Shown: positions 1 through 11,894, counted from the stretch's first letter. The stretch: DNA of 64,000 bases from Euphorbia lathyris (GCF_963576675.1 NC_088913.1:21464001-21528000), one strand, 5' to 3'. Notes: generated by a model from the letters alone, not told the origin. Numbers and translations are program-made.

Positions 1-564
1 AAAACCACATTTACCATGAAACCACATTTTTCACATTCCAAAATTACATTTTTTTTGGAGCTCTCATCCTTTAAAAGTTCATTCTCTCTCATAACCAAAC
101 AATACCAAATCATCTAAAACAAAAAAAAAATTCAAGAATTAAAGTTCCTTATAATATCTTTGACTCTTTAAATCTTTTATTTTGCGACTGTCAACAGTCG
201 TTTTGATGCGTTGAGTAGCAACTAGTGATAGAAAGTGCAAAATACAGTGGTCATACTGTTAAGAATTGAAGTTCAATGACGATAAATTTTAAAATGGGTA
301 AAATTTAGTGTTCATGGGTATAATTTACCCTACTTAATTACCATTAGTTATACTATAACGTTAAAAAGTAATTAAATTCAAGTTTAAAAGTAGTTAAATT
401 ACTTTATTTAATGTGATTTTGTATTTTTAATGAAACTTAGCTCATACTAAAAAATTTCTCAAAAAAAAAAAAAAACCCATACTAAAAAAAAAACTCACTT
501 TGAAAATATATAACTATCGGTAATGTTTCAATAACTTTTCCATCGTATAACGCCTAATATTTGT
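1..564. other. AT-rich intergenic DNA, no gene seen
   Basis: Low-complexity A/T-rich sequence with several homopolymer runs. I see no coding potential, repeat boundary or RNA gene here. Confidence 0.6.
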
Positions 565-713
565 GGTAAAGGCTATGCTTACTTTGTTTTTAATAAAGTA
601 AGCCTTACTTTGTTTTTTTTCACCATTGGATGAATTTTATACTCCATCATCCAATGGTGAAAATAACCAAGTAAGGTTTACTTTTCAAAAACAAAGTAAC
701 CATAGAAGACACC
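565..713. mobile_element. Mutator-like MITE with 9-bp target duplication
   Basis: A 149-bp element that is almost one long hairpin: the left half (about 573-640) is repeated in reverse complement in the right half (about 642-705). It is flanked by the identical 9-mer AATATTTGT at 556-564 and 714-722. Both ends begin GGT when read inward. A 9-bp duplication is the usual size for Mutator-like elements; the family assignment rests on that length and the long terminal inverted repeats. It encodes nothing. Confidence 0.8.
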
Positions 714-1041
714 AATATTTGTACTAGGGAAATTTACACAGAAATTCACTTTTGAAAAACTATTTACAACTATGTCAAATCATAATATTGAATTATGTCA
801 AACTAATAAAATCATGATTTTTAAAGATTAAAGTTTAAAAATTAGGGATCTAGAATATATTGTCAAGAGTTTGGGATTTATGAATTGGGGTTTAAACTTT
901 TTAAATTAGGTGTAAAAGCATATTTTATTTGGTATATATAGAAATAAATGACATACTGAAAATTAAGTTTGATGATATGATTTAGTTGTAATTTTGTAGT
1001 CAATTATGATATCCATGTAAAAAGCCCGTTGTACTATTTGA

Positions 1042-1492
1042 CAAAGGCTTAATATAACAAAAGCCCATTGAACTTGTTCAGAAAGTTTAATTGCCCCTTG
1101 AACTTACATGGTGTCTCATTAGTCCCCTCAACTTGCTTAAAATAATCCATTGGCCAACTGAATTTGTTTAAAGTGGCCTATTGACACTTTGAACTTGCTT
1201 ACAGTGAATCATTTGTCATCTAAACTTATTTAAAGTGATATAAATTGCAATTTGATTAAATCTGTAAAAAAAATCAAAACTTAAAAAACAAAGACCTAAT
1301 TCATGATTTTAAGTCTTTAAAACAAATGAACTTTCTGTTTTATACATTTTCATAGCTTTTTTTTTATAGATTTAGGGACTTAATTACGATATTTTAAGCA
1401 AGTTAGGGAGCTAATAAGACAACATGTAAGTTCAGGGAGGCAATCAACCATTTTGGACAAGTTCAGAGGACAACTGTTGTATTAAGCCTTTG
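1042..1492. repeat. Long-TIR non-coding repeat, family R1
   Basis: About 450 bp with imperfect inverted termini (CAAAGGCTTAATA at the left, its complement at the right). The arms carry repeated phrases of the type 'cccTGAACTTGcttaaa', spaced about 40-60 bp. The same family recurs at 31335-31765, as the split arms at 11895-12170 and 29300-29882, and as a relic near 47640. No coding capacity. I did not find a convincing target duplication. Confidence 0.7.
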
Positions 1493-1632
1493 CTATGATA
1501 AATGATGTTTCAAATTGCTTTAATTTTTATTAAATTAATAATGGTTATGAGAATTAAGATAGGGAAAATAAACGATTTAAAAATTATTATATTTGGTAAC
1601 GTTGCAAGCTTTAATTTTCCTTATATTTTATA

Positions 1633-1950
1633 GGATCAATTATATATAGATGTCTTGTGGTTTCACGGATTTCTAAATGGATACATGTGATACTTTTTTA
1701 TTTACAAACGCAACCATGTGGTTTCACCGATTGATTTTGGAATTTTTACAATTCTCAAAAGGCTGGAATCCAATTCCAGAAGAAGAAGTGTCGAAAATTT
1801 AACTTTTCCTTTTAACAGAGTTAAGACAATTGCCTTGATTTTGGTAACGTCGCAAATCACAAAGTTGCATTTATATTAAAAGAAATTATAACAAGTACCC
1901 ATCTGTAAATCGGCGAAACAACAAGACATCTATATATGTAGTTTAACCCT
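1633..1950. mobile_element. MITE with 8-bp target duplication
   Basis: 318 bp with terminal inverted repeats of about 60 bp: the left arm 1633-1690 matches the reverse complement of 1895-1950 around the shared core ATATATAGATGTCTTGT. The 8-mer ATTTTATA lies immediately outside both ends (1625-1632 and 1951-1958). An 8-bp duplication suggests a hAT-derived MITE. Non-coding. Confidence 0.7.
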
Positions 1951-2021
1951 ATTTTATAATGTTTGGAACCATTAATTCTCCTTATATTTTGTAACATCAT
2001 AACCAAGCTAAGTGATGTCTT

Positions 2022-2047
2022 GTGATGTCACACGTGTGACGTCATCA
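2022..2047. promoter_or_regulatory. G-box/C-box palindrome in a relic LTR
   Basis: A near-perfect 26-bp palindrome centred on CACGTG (plant G-box core), with a TGACGTCA-like C-box overlapping its right arm. It lies about 280 bp upstream of a TATA box (2324-2337) in what looks like the U3 of a decayed LTR. G- and C-boxes are known bZIP/bHLH sites; activity here is inferred only. Confidence 0.6.
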
Positions 2048-2475
2048 CATTCTCATTGCGGCCCAAGCCAATCGTAATAAGGGCCCACATAACACCAAGA
2101 TGGCCATTGACCCATTTCAATAGCACATAGATAACCACCATGGCCCAAGCCTAACGAACGGTAACCCATCGCGACCTACGAGGTTCTAACCTCGAAACTT
2201 CAAGGGATCTTCTAGAAACTTACAAGACAAAGGATTCCTCCCAAGATTCGGACTCTTTAAGGGATCAAGAATCCTAGCTTCGTAAGGATTCCCATCAAGG
2301 TGACAACCGTAAACCTAATTGAACACTATAAATAAATATGTAAAGACATAAGGTTTGATACGTGGACTATTATCCCTAAACTAGTTTGTACCTTTCCATT
2401 CTTTCCTAAACCAGAAACTAACTTAGATATCGGAGCGGATTTGCCGGACTTTGGCCCATTTGACCTGCACACTAT
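2022..2475 (+). mobile_element. Decayed Ty3/gypsy LTR (3' part)
   Basis: The sequence has the layout of a gypsy LTR promoter and R/U5: a TATA box in CACTATAAATAAAT (2324-2337), then further on the phrase ACTTAGATATCGGAGCGG, which resembles a U5-end phrase common in plant gypsy LTRs. Gypsy protease coding sequence follows directly. Ends are not resolved; called on layout and remembered family phrases, so moderate confidence. Confidence 0.5.
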
Positions 2476-2479
2476 TTTG

Positions 2480-2948
2480 TAGGCTCAACACGACGTCGGA
2501 TCAACAAAGATCTTCGAGGGCCTCAACATTAGGGAACTGAAGCAGAATAAGAGCATGGCCCCCCTTGTGGGGATTAATGGCCACACGGTTCCCTTACTTG
2601 GAATCATCAGCCTAGAGGTGGAAGTTGTAGATTCAGGGCCTAAGTGGCTAAGTAAGAAGAGTTCTTAGTAGTCGACACCATGTTTCGTACAATGCCATTG
2701 TTGGGAAGCCACTCTTATCAAGCTCCGCAGGAGCCTTATCTATTAGACACCCGGCTTGGCAAATTCTCATGGACGAAGGAATGGCTATCATCCAAGGGAA
2801 CCAATTGGTAGCACATCATACGTATGTTGCCTCCTTGAAGGAACAAGGGGAGCCTATTGGATCATTAGAGACAGTTTGGTTAGCAGAGGGTAAGCCCATG
2901 CAGGTGGCTGAGGGATTAGCAGATCCAATTAAGGAAGACATTCTATGA
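2480..2948 (+). pseudogene. Ty3/gypsy retropepsin relic
   Basis: Two open stretches in different frames resemble the protease region of plant gypsy polyproteins. The first, about 2500-2667, includes MAPLVGINGHTVPLLG. The second, about 2690-2948, begins around SYNAIVGKPLL and includes RHPAWQIL and a Tyr-Val-Ala-Ser-Leu-Lys box, as in the conserved 'YNAIIGRP...YxASLK' segment after the catalytic site. The catalytic D-T/S-G itself is not visible and the frame is broken near 2667, so this is a dead fragment. It reads on plus, downstream of the LTR relic. The following bases to about 3270 may be more of the same element, but I cannot define its end. Confidence 0.6.
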
Positions 2949-3270
2949 TGATCATTGATCGGAGCTCTTCCCTGTGAGGCGTGGTTGGGTTCGGCCGAGG
3001 ACACTCCGATGCTTAAGTTAGTAATGGCTTAAGAATAAACAATAAGCACATAGTCGGGAATCAGAAAGTGTACCTTAAATACCTCATAGTGAGAGTATTT
3101 ATACTAGATTCCACAACCATCGAAGTAGACCTTCATTTAATGCCCTTCAATGTATTTAATGATACATTCTTTATTTCAGGCCGTTAGTGCCTTTAATGCC
3201 CATTTCGAAGCGGCCTCTCTCCAATTTTCCTATGTGGGATGTGGGAAGAAAGCCTATATTTTTATTCCAT

Positions 3271-3685
3271 CCAAGCACAACTGTACACTTCAACTTTCGT
3301 GTCGTGTCATAAAACCCTAAACACTAACACTAAAAAAACATGTCGTGTTTGTGTCGTGTCATCGGGTCGTGTGTCACTTTACCGGGTCTAATTTTAACCT
3401 TGTGTATATAAGCCTCAAAAGTGATGAAAATTAACATGTAAACTGTTATTTTCCCTAAAATTTCCAACAACTACAATGGCAAACAAAACCAATCTTTTCA
3501 AAGATATGGAATCTTTCCAATAATTCAATGACGAGACGATTGAATGAACAACACCTTAATTCCAATTATTCAAGCAATAGAGTGCAAGATAAAACATTTT
3601 TAATCGCAAGGGACCGAAAAATACAAATTAATTTTAATCAGACCCAACGGTGTGACGGATCTTATGTATCCTCTCAATCCCCAAG
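3271..3685. other. Intergenic, downstream of F-box gene A
   Basis: Contains a short run of CGTGTCGTGTC-type simple repeats near 3300-3375 and the probable 3' UTR of the minus-strand F-box gene. No separate gene is visible. Confidence 0.4.
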
Positions 3686-4706
3686 TTAATTTGAACATAA
3701 TAGCTCCACCATTGCATGTTTTGAACGTTTTGGGAAGTTTGATAATTGTTGAGAAACTTCAATCATAAAATCATTTCTAACGTCTTTTAATATTACAACC
3801 AACTTTTCCAGTACTATTGCATTCTTGAGAAGGAACTCAACAAAGTTGAGAACAAGGTTCCAATTATCATCACTCTCCGAGAGATCGTTGATCTCAATAA
3901 TCTTTAGATGTGAAGCCAAGCAATTAAAAGTTGTTCTGTTTGAATCCCAGTAGTTCTCATTAGAAACAATATTCAAGTCTCGAAGATCTGTAGTCATTTG
4001 AGACTGAAGACAAAGTTATTATTAGTCCCAAGAATTAAACACTACATGGAAATTTATAAGAATAATTTCCTATAAAGCATCGATACTTCTAAGAGGTTGA
4101 CATATTCATATGATACAAATACGTTGGGGATACATCGAGATATATACCGGATATGGCAAAACAAGTATCCCTCTTTTTCTTTTTTCTTTTTTTTCTTTTA
4201 ATTATAGGGATACTATGGTGTGGATATGCATGGATACGCGGAGATACTTTCCAAATACGTTTCAGAGTAAATTTGGTAAAGTTTAGGGTTTTTTTAAATA
4301 ACTTTTCAAAAATAGGGCTTAATATAAAAAAAAAATTAATATATTGAAAGATGTTGAATTCTGAAATAATTCACTCCTATATTCCTTGAGAGAAAGTTGT
4401 CAAAATATATACATACAAAAACCATTAAAATAAACCTAGCCTAACTCTACCTCTATACATAGTTCCGAACTAGGTAAAAAAACTCGGTGTAATATAAACT
4501 AGGAATAATACCATTATCATATATAAATCTCTAATGTAAATAATTAATCAAACTAGTCCGAACTCACGCTTTAATTTGCAAAAAAAAAAAAAAAAAATAC
4601 TAAATGCTAATCATTGCTAAATGTTTATAGAAAAATCATGAAAATGTCTTAAAATAGTTTAGTTTAAATAGTTCGAACTATTGAATGTTATTTTTTTATG
4701 AATTAA

Positions 4707-4742
<36 letters not shown>

Positions 4743-6913
4743 TTATTTCCATCGTACATGTGTCTCATATTTTTTTAAATGTCATTTGATGTATCAGTAT
4801 GTGTATTCCTATCGCTGCTTCATAGACAATTTCTGATGTGGCATGATTCAAATTATTAATTCATTAAATTTCAAACCCAAAAAGTTTTAGTAATATTACA
4901 TTTTTATTGTACTAATTCTTTTATTCACAAAATGGAAATGATAAATTCATGATGTTATAGCCAATGTTATCATAATCAAATCAGACCGGACATCAAACCA
5001 AATATATAGCTGATTATAGTTAATTGTGTAACTTAAGTAGAAAGTTAAGAAAAGTTTCAATATCAACTTAATATAAACTCAGCCCTTCAACTTGTATTAA
5101 TGACTCTTTATACTTTCAACCCTCAACTTCCATAGCTAACCCTTATTTCCATATGCAAACCGGATATTAGTCTTATTTGGTAAAGAGTTTTTAAGAGTAA
5201 AATTAGAAGTTTTGACTAGTCAAACCTCTAACAATTGTGGTTGGTGAAGAGAGCTTTGAAAGAGTTGGATCCAAAAAGTGAATTTGAAAAAACTCATGTT
5301 TTACCATGTCCTTATTTGTCATTTTATACAAAGATTTATTAGCAATCAGCTAAGTTTTACCAAACAAGTTCATACAATCCGCTAACAAAAAAGGTAATCA
5401 GCTAACAGCTAATGTAATCAGTCATCAGCTAACAACTAATTGCCAAACAGGGACATTGTCCATTTATTTTCGTAAAAGCTACAAATTGTAGCTTTTACTA
5501 AAAACAGCTTTTCTAGTTTTTCAACTTTTAAAAAAGGCAGTTTTGAATTTAGTAAAAACTGTTTTTAGTTTGAAAAATTGGAAAAGCTGCTTTTAGGATA
5601 TGGACAAACAATGTTAAACACGTTCTAAATAAGTTGAGGTGGCAGAAAGTTAGTTTTAAGTACAAGTTGGACGATTGAGTTGCCTATATGTACTAAGTCG
5701 AGTTGTACATAATCCACATCAACAGTAACAAACACCTTAAATGTTTAGTTAAATTTAAATTAATGAGTGGTTCTGAATATATACTTTACCTTGTAAATCG
5801 GTAACTTTATAACTAATATCTCAAGTAGATACAAACTGTGTAGTGCACATGTGATTCCATCATAATGCTTTTCAAAATTAGGATTATCGAGAGTTAAGGA
5901 TTTGTTGTTGAACAATAGAGAAGATAGCCTAGCTCCAAACTTCTTATCTGATAGTGTCTGGAAACATAATTTGAAAATGGAAATATTAATGGTTTTACTA
6001 ATTTATTTAATTTCAAAATTATAATGTTTAGCTTATTCCTTACCTCGATAAACCGACTCCCGAATTTCAGCTCCTTGACATGATGAAGTTGTTGTATGAT
6101 CTCCACTTCGTAATTCTCAACATCAAGAGTAGTACAATTTAAAGACGGCCAATTCATTAATTTATTAGGTGGGGTCCAAGTAAGAAAATGACCTAAAAGC
6201 TTCAATTCCTTAAGATTTGGACAAGAAATTTCAAGAAGACAAATCCAAACATCTTTCAACATTAATTTTTTTAAAGACGTGGAAACAATAACCTTGGATT
6301 CACATGGATTATTGTAAGATAATTGCAACGATTCAAGTGACGGACTCTCATATAGAATATTCTCAATTGCTCTATGAGGCAAGGTACAATATTCTATATT
6401 CAATGCCTTGAGATGTCTCCAGCTTAGCGTTCCATTAGGCATAGAATCAAAATTACAATAATATGTCTGGAGTTTAACTAAGGAAGCATGTTTGAAAATG
6501 AATTCAGGCAACTTGCATTGTTTATGATTATAACCCAAACCGAATTGCAAAACTAGCTCTTCCACCTCTTTACTGATTGCAAAATGGATTTTTGCAATCC
6601 AGTAATTAGGATCCCCAACACCGTTCTTACAATCTGATTGTATGTGGAATTTCTGGATCTTGGAGGAGTCGTAGAGAAGTAGGGCGTTGTCAATGAATGT
6701 AGAGAACTTTTCAACAGACATACCCGAGGAATAAAAATTTAGAACTGGAACACGAGTCCATTGATTATGGAAACTCTTTGATAAAATGGTAGTTTGAATT
6801 GCTTCATTTGTTGATGGCAAAAAGAAGATGATATGTTGAATGAGGGTGTCTGGCAAAGCACTAATGCGATCTTCTTTTTCCTGCAACTTCAAAATTTTGT
6901 TTTTCTTGGTCAT
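3686..6913 (-). CDS. F-box/LRR/FBD protein, gene A (3 exons, intact)
   Basis: Exons read 6913-6044, 5957-5790 and 4003-3686, all joining in phase 0 with AG|GT-type sites (donors GTAAGG and GTAAAG), giving about 451 residues. F-box at residues about 16-60 (DRISALPDTLIQHIIFFLPS ... then W at the second helix), leucine-rich segment at about 140-250, FBD domain at about 345-451 ending LLCSN. The family supplies the substrate-binding subunit of SCF ubiquitin ligases; the F-box binds SKP1 and the LRR/FBD part selects an unknown target. The exon structure is confirmed by paralogue B at 33803-35995, which splits at the same places. Intron 2 is 1.8 kb and holds two foldback elements and a TA microsatellite. 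The start is the first ATG, aligned with the paralogue's MSKKNK start. Confidence 0.85.
4711..4739. repeat. (TA)n microsatellite
   Basis: About 14 uninterrupted TA units, inside intron 2 of F-box gene A. Confidence 0.95.
5170..5454. mobile_element. MITE in intron 2 of gene A
   Basis: Starts GTCTTATTTGGTAAAGAG and ends TTGCCAAACAGGGAC, which are imperfect inverted complements. The interior repeats AATCAGCTAACAGCTAAT-like phrases. These are features of small non-autonomous hAT-like elements in plants. No clean target duplication found. Confidence 0.55.
5453..5606. mobile_element. Foldback element in intron 2 of gene A
   Basis: About 150 bp whose ends (GTCCAT... and ...ATGGAC) and long inner arms (AAAACAGCTTTTC near 5502 against GAAAAGCTGCTTTTA near 5581) are inverted complements. 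It directly abuts the preceding MITE. Confidence 0.5.
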
Positions 6914-7195
6914 TATTCAAGATAAAAACTTGATTGAAGGAAAAAAGAAATTTGTAGTGGGACGAATTGAATGAAATAGCAAAGAGAAGAGAAAAATAAG
7001 GCAGAGAATGGGAACATAAAAATAACAAACTCTGCTTCTATACTTTCCTAATTATCCTTTTATCCTACATACTATTTTTTTTTTATAGAATCCTACGTAC
7101 AGGTACTACTTAGTTTGAAGTTCCGTGGAAACATTCTAAACAAAAATTATCAATTGAGTACATATTATAAACAAAAATTATTAATTGAGGCCTCA
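6914..7195. other. Promoter region of F-box gene A
   Basis: AT-rich sequence upstream of the gene A start codon on the minus strand. No confident TATA box or cis-element is called. Confidence 0.4.
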
Positions 7196-7400
7196 TCGAA
7201 AATCATTCGGTTGAACAGTTTCAGACTCTCTTCCCCAAACTCATTACGGAATCTAATATAAATACCCCCACTCTGAGGTATTCAAGGTACACTAACTAAT
7301 TCCTTACTTTTGTGCTTACAGTTTATTGTCAGAATTATTACTGACTTTAGCATCCCAACCAATCCTCACAAGGAAGTGTTTATTAGAATTGTTTTTGACT
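7196..7400 (+). mobile_element. Gypsy LTR promoter fragment
   Basis: Contains CTAATATAAATACCCCCACT (TATA region, about 7252-7271), then 'GAGGTATTCAAGGTACAC' and 'ACTGACTTTAGCATC', phrases typical of the R/U5 part of plant gypsy LTRs and parallel to the relic at 2324-2460. The 99-codon open frame at 7310-7609 overlaps it and is probably not a gene. Confidence 0.4.
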
Positions 7401-7609
7401 TGTCATCCTTATTCAAAAGTTTTTCTAGGGGGTATTTCAACTTCATTATGACAATTAAAGTTCAACTATGCATAAGTTATTGGTTGTTTATGGTACCCAA
7501 AATAATCGTAAGGCAACGTAGAGACATGATTTACAACAATGTAGTAACAACCCCCAAAATATCATCAGACAAGTACAAAAACAATTTACATAATGAATCC
7601 ATAAAATAA

Positions 7610-8814
7610 TCATTTGGGTTGTCCATGTTGAACCTGATAAATATATGATAATTCTAACGGTGCAGAGGAGTCCATATTAATTAGATTCGACATTGACGGT
7701 GATATTAAAAGCTCTTATGTGATAGTCAAATAACAGTTAAACTAGTCCGTTCAAATTTTATGTTAAACAAAGGTAAAATTTGCCTTCTATGAAAATATTA
7801 GAGAAAAATGTTTACATTATATATGTTAAGAGTAAATTTACACTTCTCGAAGAATGATATGAGCAAATTTGAACTGCTTTCCTTAAAAAAAATTATAAAA
7901 ATAAGAAATTACATTTTTATTTTAACAATATTTTTTAAAATATAATAATTATAATACAAGAATTAAACAATTTTAATAAAATATTATTAAAATAAAATAT
8001 TTTAAAAAATATTTAAAATACGAAAATTATATATATTTTTTAAATTACAGAGGAAAGAAAAATAAAAAATATATATAATTTTAGATTTTAAGTTCATGTA
8101 TTTTTTTAAAGGATTAAATTCATATTTTTTGTTAGTATAAAAAGTAAAGTCCAAATATCGAAATCTGAAATATGTCAAAGTCCAAGTACCATAAATATAA
8201 TTTACTTTATTATATTCTTTCAATGTCATATAAAATTACTTCATTTTAAGTGACAAATAAGTTATTGTTCACAATAACTATACCACTGGTTTTGTACTGT
8301 ATACCTAATTAATTTATCAGATACATTATATATAGTATTTCTTAAGATATACATTATAAAAATGCCTTCAACTTTGGTGGTCAATAATAAAATTTACCTC
8401 TAACCTTATGAGCGGTACAATTGCATTTCTAATGTTTGCAAGTTAAACCAAATCTATTTCTAACTACAATTGTATTGTGAGAAATCATGAGTATTATTAT
8501 ATTCATTTCATTTCCCCATCACCGATCATCAGTAACAAATTAAAATATATATATATATATATATCTTTGATTTGGTATAGAACACAAGATAAATTTTTAA
8601 TTTTTTAACCTTTTTTATTTCTTATGAATTTGTACATGGGTCTTTAATCCGCTACTGATAAATGATGATATGACACATAGTAGAAATAACGAGATTCATG
8701 TTTGCGTACAGTGTTCCATTGACACAATGAGTAAAAATTAACCCAACTTTTAACGAGGTAAAATTGGTCCAATTTGCAAAACATTAGGGGTGTAAAATTC
8801 ACTCTGGTGAAGTG
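7610..8814. other. AT-rich intergenic DNA
   Basis: No gene found. Contains an (AT)n run at about 8545-8564. Coding content is low and stops are frequent on both strands. Confidence 0.5.
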
Positions 8815-9030
8815 TGAAATCATGCCTCACTTTCATCATTAAGTATTGCAACTTCTAACTCTTTTACAACATTTGGCAGCCGGGTGAAATATGCAATGTC
8901 AACTCTCTCTTGAGTCTAAGTGTGAGTCTGAGTCTCAGTCTGAGTCTGATTGGCCAAATTCTCTCCAGGGTTAGACTTTGGTGCCAAGTAATTAGTCTTT
9001 GGATCATAATTAGCATCTAAAGAGCTACTA
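8815..9030 (-). pseudogene. Relic of the unrecognised gene family (see 37088-38765)
   Basis: On the minus strand the conceptual translation gives LPNVVKELEVAILND, which matches LPDVVQEWEVAILN of the gene at 37088-38765. Further upstream a serine-rich SSSSLDANYDPK stretch corresponds to SSSSPSAG...YDPK of that gene. Between the two the reading frame is interrupted and replaced by a threonine/glutamine-rich repeat (GAGTCTGAGTCTCAGTCTGA on plus, near 8925). Only this fragment of the second exon remains. It lies just downstream of the J-domain gene, on the same strand. Confidence 0.5.
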
Positions 9031-9700
9031 GATGTGATCAATTGGGAGATTAGTATACCACTAATTTCGATTTTATGGTTTAATGTAAAATTGGATTATA
9101 ATTCTATAAAGAAAGTATTGTCTATCTTTCATCTAACCTAAGTCCGATCACATATAAACTTATCAATTTTAGCTTCTAACATCCTTATTTGATAATTTAA
9201 CATCAACATGCTAAATGCATATTAGATTGAATTTTAACAAATCAATAAGTATAGTATGGTACATATCATATCATCAATAAAAACTTTCTTTTAATTACAC
9301 ATGTTAATTTTTGTACTGCAGTGCCACTAATAATTTCTTGTGGAAATAAGTTGAAATTAACAAACTCATTTACTTAATAGGTTACAAATTTATGTAATTA
9401 TATATTAATTAAAAAAAAAAGCAGCAGCTCAGAAATGAGCATATTCATAAGAAAAGTCATTAGAATTCTGCATATAGGGCCAATTAAGCCATCTATGAGC
9501 CCACAAATAGACTAAACCCAAGCAGTTCCATTGAACATAATATGAACACACTTGTGCACAGAAACATCAGCCCAAGCCATTAATTTACAAAATGGTTATC
9601 CAGTCCAATCCGATCCGATCCAATCCAACAAACCATTGGACAGATTGTTGTTGAAAGAACTCCTCTTCTTCCTCCTTCATAACTCACTCCACTCATTGCT
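9031..9700. other. Intergenic, 3' of J-domain gene
   Basis: No gene seen. The right-hand part (about 9430-9700) is probably the 3' UTR of the minus-strand J-domain gene. Confidence 0.4.
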
Positions 9701-10599
9701 TCAGAAAATTCCATAGCTAAAATGAGAATTCATCACTGTATTTGGATCATATTCCCAAGGTCCCTTTTTTGAGACTCTGGAGTAATCATCAGACCCACAA
9801 CAAGAGGTTGGAGATTGTTGGAATCCTTGTACCATTTCTGTGAATATTGCGTGTAACTCTTCCATGTTATACCTCTTCTTATGTATAACAAATTCAATTA
9901 GGATGAGCTTGCCAAAATATACACATTTATTAGGAGAAACATAAAAATAGATGAAAACTATTAACTGTCTCATTTCCTGGGCTATGAGAGACATCATCTC
10001 CTGCACAAAATCAGAATATCTCTGAAACAATCAACTCAAGGACAAGTTAATTATGAAAAAGAATAAGAGAATAACACTTACAAAAATGAAGAATGAAATG
10101 AAATCTGTGTCACTAACCTCATCTTCTCCTTCTTCATACAATTCCATATCATATAATGCTTTTTCTTTTCATCTGATAGTACTGAATAAGCCTGTTGAAT
10201 TTGTTGGAATTTTATTTTGACTTCACTCAAAACATGAGAGGGACTTCTAATCCACCTATCAGGATGCCACTGCTGCAATAGATACACTCGAATAACCCCT
10301 TCTTTCTCATAATGAGAATGTATATAAGCCTATTCCGGTCTGGTCCGGTATGGAATGAACTTATAATCATGGAATCGACTCGATTATCAGATTATAGATT
10401 ATAAGTTCATAACTCTAACCCACTCCCATTTTGGGCGGAAATTAGATCATGCAAATTCAAAGTGAAATGAATATCATCCAACAAAGTAAGAGTTGAGTTG
10501 ACATACCATAGTCAGCCTGCGATAAGCTTGTTTGATATCATGAGCAGAAGAATCTGAAGTGACTCCAAGAACACTGTAATAAGAAAGCTCACCAACCAT
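9701..10599 (-). pseudogene. Small J-domain (DnaJ/HSP40) protein, frameshifted
   Basis: Three exons on minus: 10599-10507 (31 codons, MVGELSYYSVLGV...YRRLTM), 10272-10118 and 10021-9701. The J domain spans exons 1-2 with the HPD motif at residues 34-36 (QWHPDRW). J proteins stimulate HSP70 ATPase through HPD. The rest matches plant cytosolic single-J proteins: QQIQQAYSVLSDEKK, DFVQEMMSLIA and MEELHAIFTEMVQGF. Exon 2 is 155 nt, one short of a whole number of codons. Within it the frame must shift after SDEKK (A-run at about 10165) to read the expected LYDMELYEEGEDE before the donor at 10117. Exon 3 also has about 28 codons of non-family sequence between EMRQ and the MEELHA box, perhaps a retained intron or insertion. 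Either a sequencing error in the A-run or a recent pseudogene. Confidence 0.75.
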
Positions 10600-10619
10600 A
10601 TTTCTCAAAACAAACACTT

Positions 10620-11735
10620 ACAGTGGAGATTGTTGTGTAAGAAAACAGTAGATATATCATGTATATAAGAAAAAGAAGAGCAGAGATATTTTGTTAATAA
10701 AACGAATAATTCAATCAAAGGATAGAATATCCGAAAAGAAAGAGATGAGTATCTTGGGTGAACATGTTAGAAAGTTCTCGAACTAGAACAAGAATAGATA
10801 TTTCCAAGAGAAGAGACTTCCAGAGTTTCTACATGTGGCTGGAAGCCCTACACTGACCATGATGACACATTAGATTCTCCAACTAATTCAATTACTATTA
10901 CTATTATTTTGATATAGAGAACCCTTTATTTAAACATGGGATAAAGCCTAACTAATGTTAATTAAAAGGAAATTAGTTCAGTAATTTTGTCTCTCAGAGA
11001 AAGGTTAATTGGTGAGTCGATGGTGGACTTGTCTAGTCACCCATAATTAGAATCAAAGTTATTATTTTGTCTCTTAGCCGATACCAAATTCCTCTAATCA
11101 AAGCTATAATTTTATTTGAATGGAAATGAAATAAAAGTAATATGGATGCTTTTGAATTATAAGAGTGGGAGAAGTAGAAATGCATTTAGTAACAACTAGT
11201 TTTGTAATCTAATTGGGAGATTTTTAAATGCATAGGTTTTGACTGTTGATGGAGAGTAATTTATAGAAAGAGTTGTATAAACTTTGAGTAGAAAAAAAGG
11301 TAAAGTAAAATTATCCTAAAATTTAGGTTAAGAATTTGATAATTTTCTTTTCATTTAGGTTCTATATATTTCTTTGTTGTATGCTTATCCTAAAATTTTA
11401 ATTGATAAAAGATTAATTTAGGAAAAGAGTATCATAAACTTTGACTAAAAAAAGCTAAGGTAATTTCTAATAAATAAAATTTTACATGTTCTGCTTAAAA
11501 TTAGATAGGATCAATTCTTATTTCCATATAATTAATATTTGAACTTTCATTTAAAGTAATGTTTGGTAAATTTTTTTAACTTAAATAGATAAACTTTCCA
11601 TAGTCAAATAATTTGTAAAAAAATGTAATTAAATTTTGCTTCTTAATTTAGCTTGACTTTTTATTTAGGGTAATATTTTTCATATATGTTAAAAATGTTC
11701 TCAATTTAATTTACTTTACATACATGTAGTCAAGG
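10620..11735. repeat. 5' flank of J-domain gene, partly duplicated at 38800-39225
   Basis: The stretches 11120-11280 and 11560-11730 are clearly similar to 38810-38940 and 39050-39220 in the same order and orientation (shared phrases such as CAAATAATTTGTAAAAA and GGTAATATTTTTCATATATG). In both places this sequence lies upstream of a minus-strand gene. No coding sequence seen. Confidence 0.6.
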
Positions 11736-11894
11736 TTGTAAGAGATGTTAGACGCTAATCGGGCGGACAGAACCTTTATTGATTAATCGGAGATTAATCA
11801 GAGATTAATTGGATTTGTATTTTCTTGGATGTATTTATTTTTTATTAAATAAATTAATATATGAATTATACTATGTAAAAATAATAATATAAAA
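11736..11894. other. Left flank of the nest, possible outer element
   Basis: Contains GCTAATCGGGCGGACAG near 11755. The right flank of the nest (about 30120-30260) has a similar segment in reverse complement (ACTAGTCGGGCAGCATA). This may be the split end of a still older inverted-repeat element; similarity is weak. Confidence 0.25.

Noticed and set aside
4153..4347. 64-codon hydrophobic plus-strand frame
   Set aside because: Lies in intron 2 of F-box gene A and encodes a poly-Phe run from a pyrimidine tract.
7310..7609. 99-codon plus-strand frame
   Set aside because: Overlaps a gypsy LTR fragment, begins at a non-ATG codon and has no recognisable motif.
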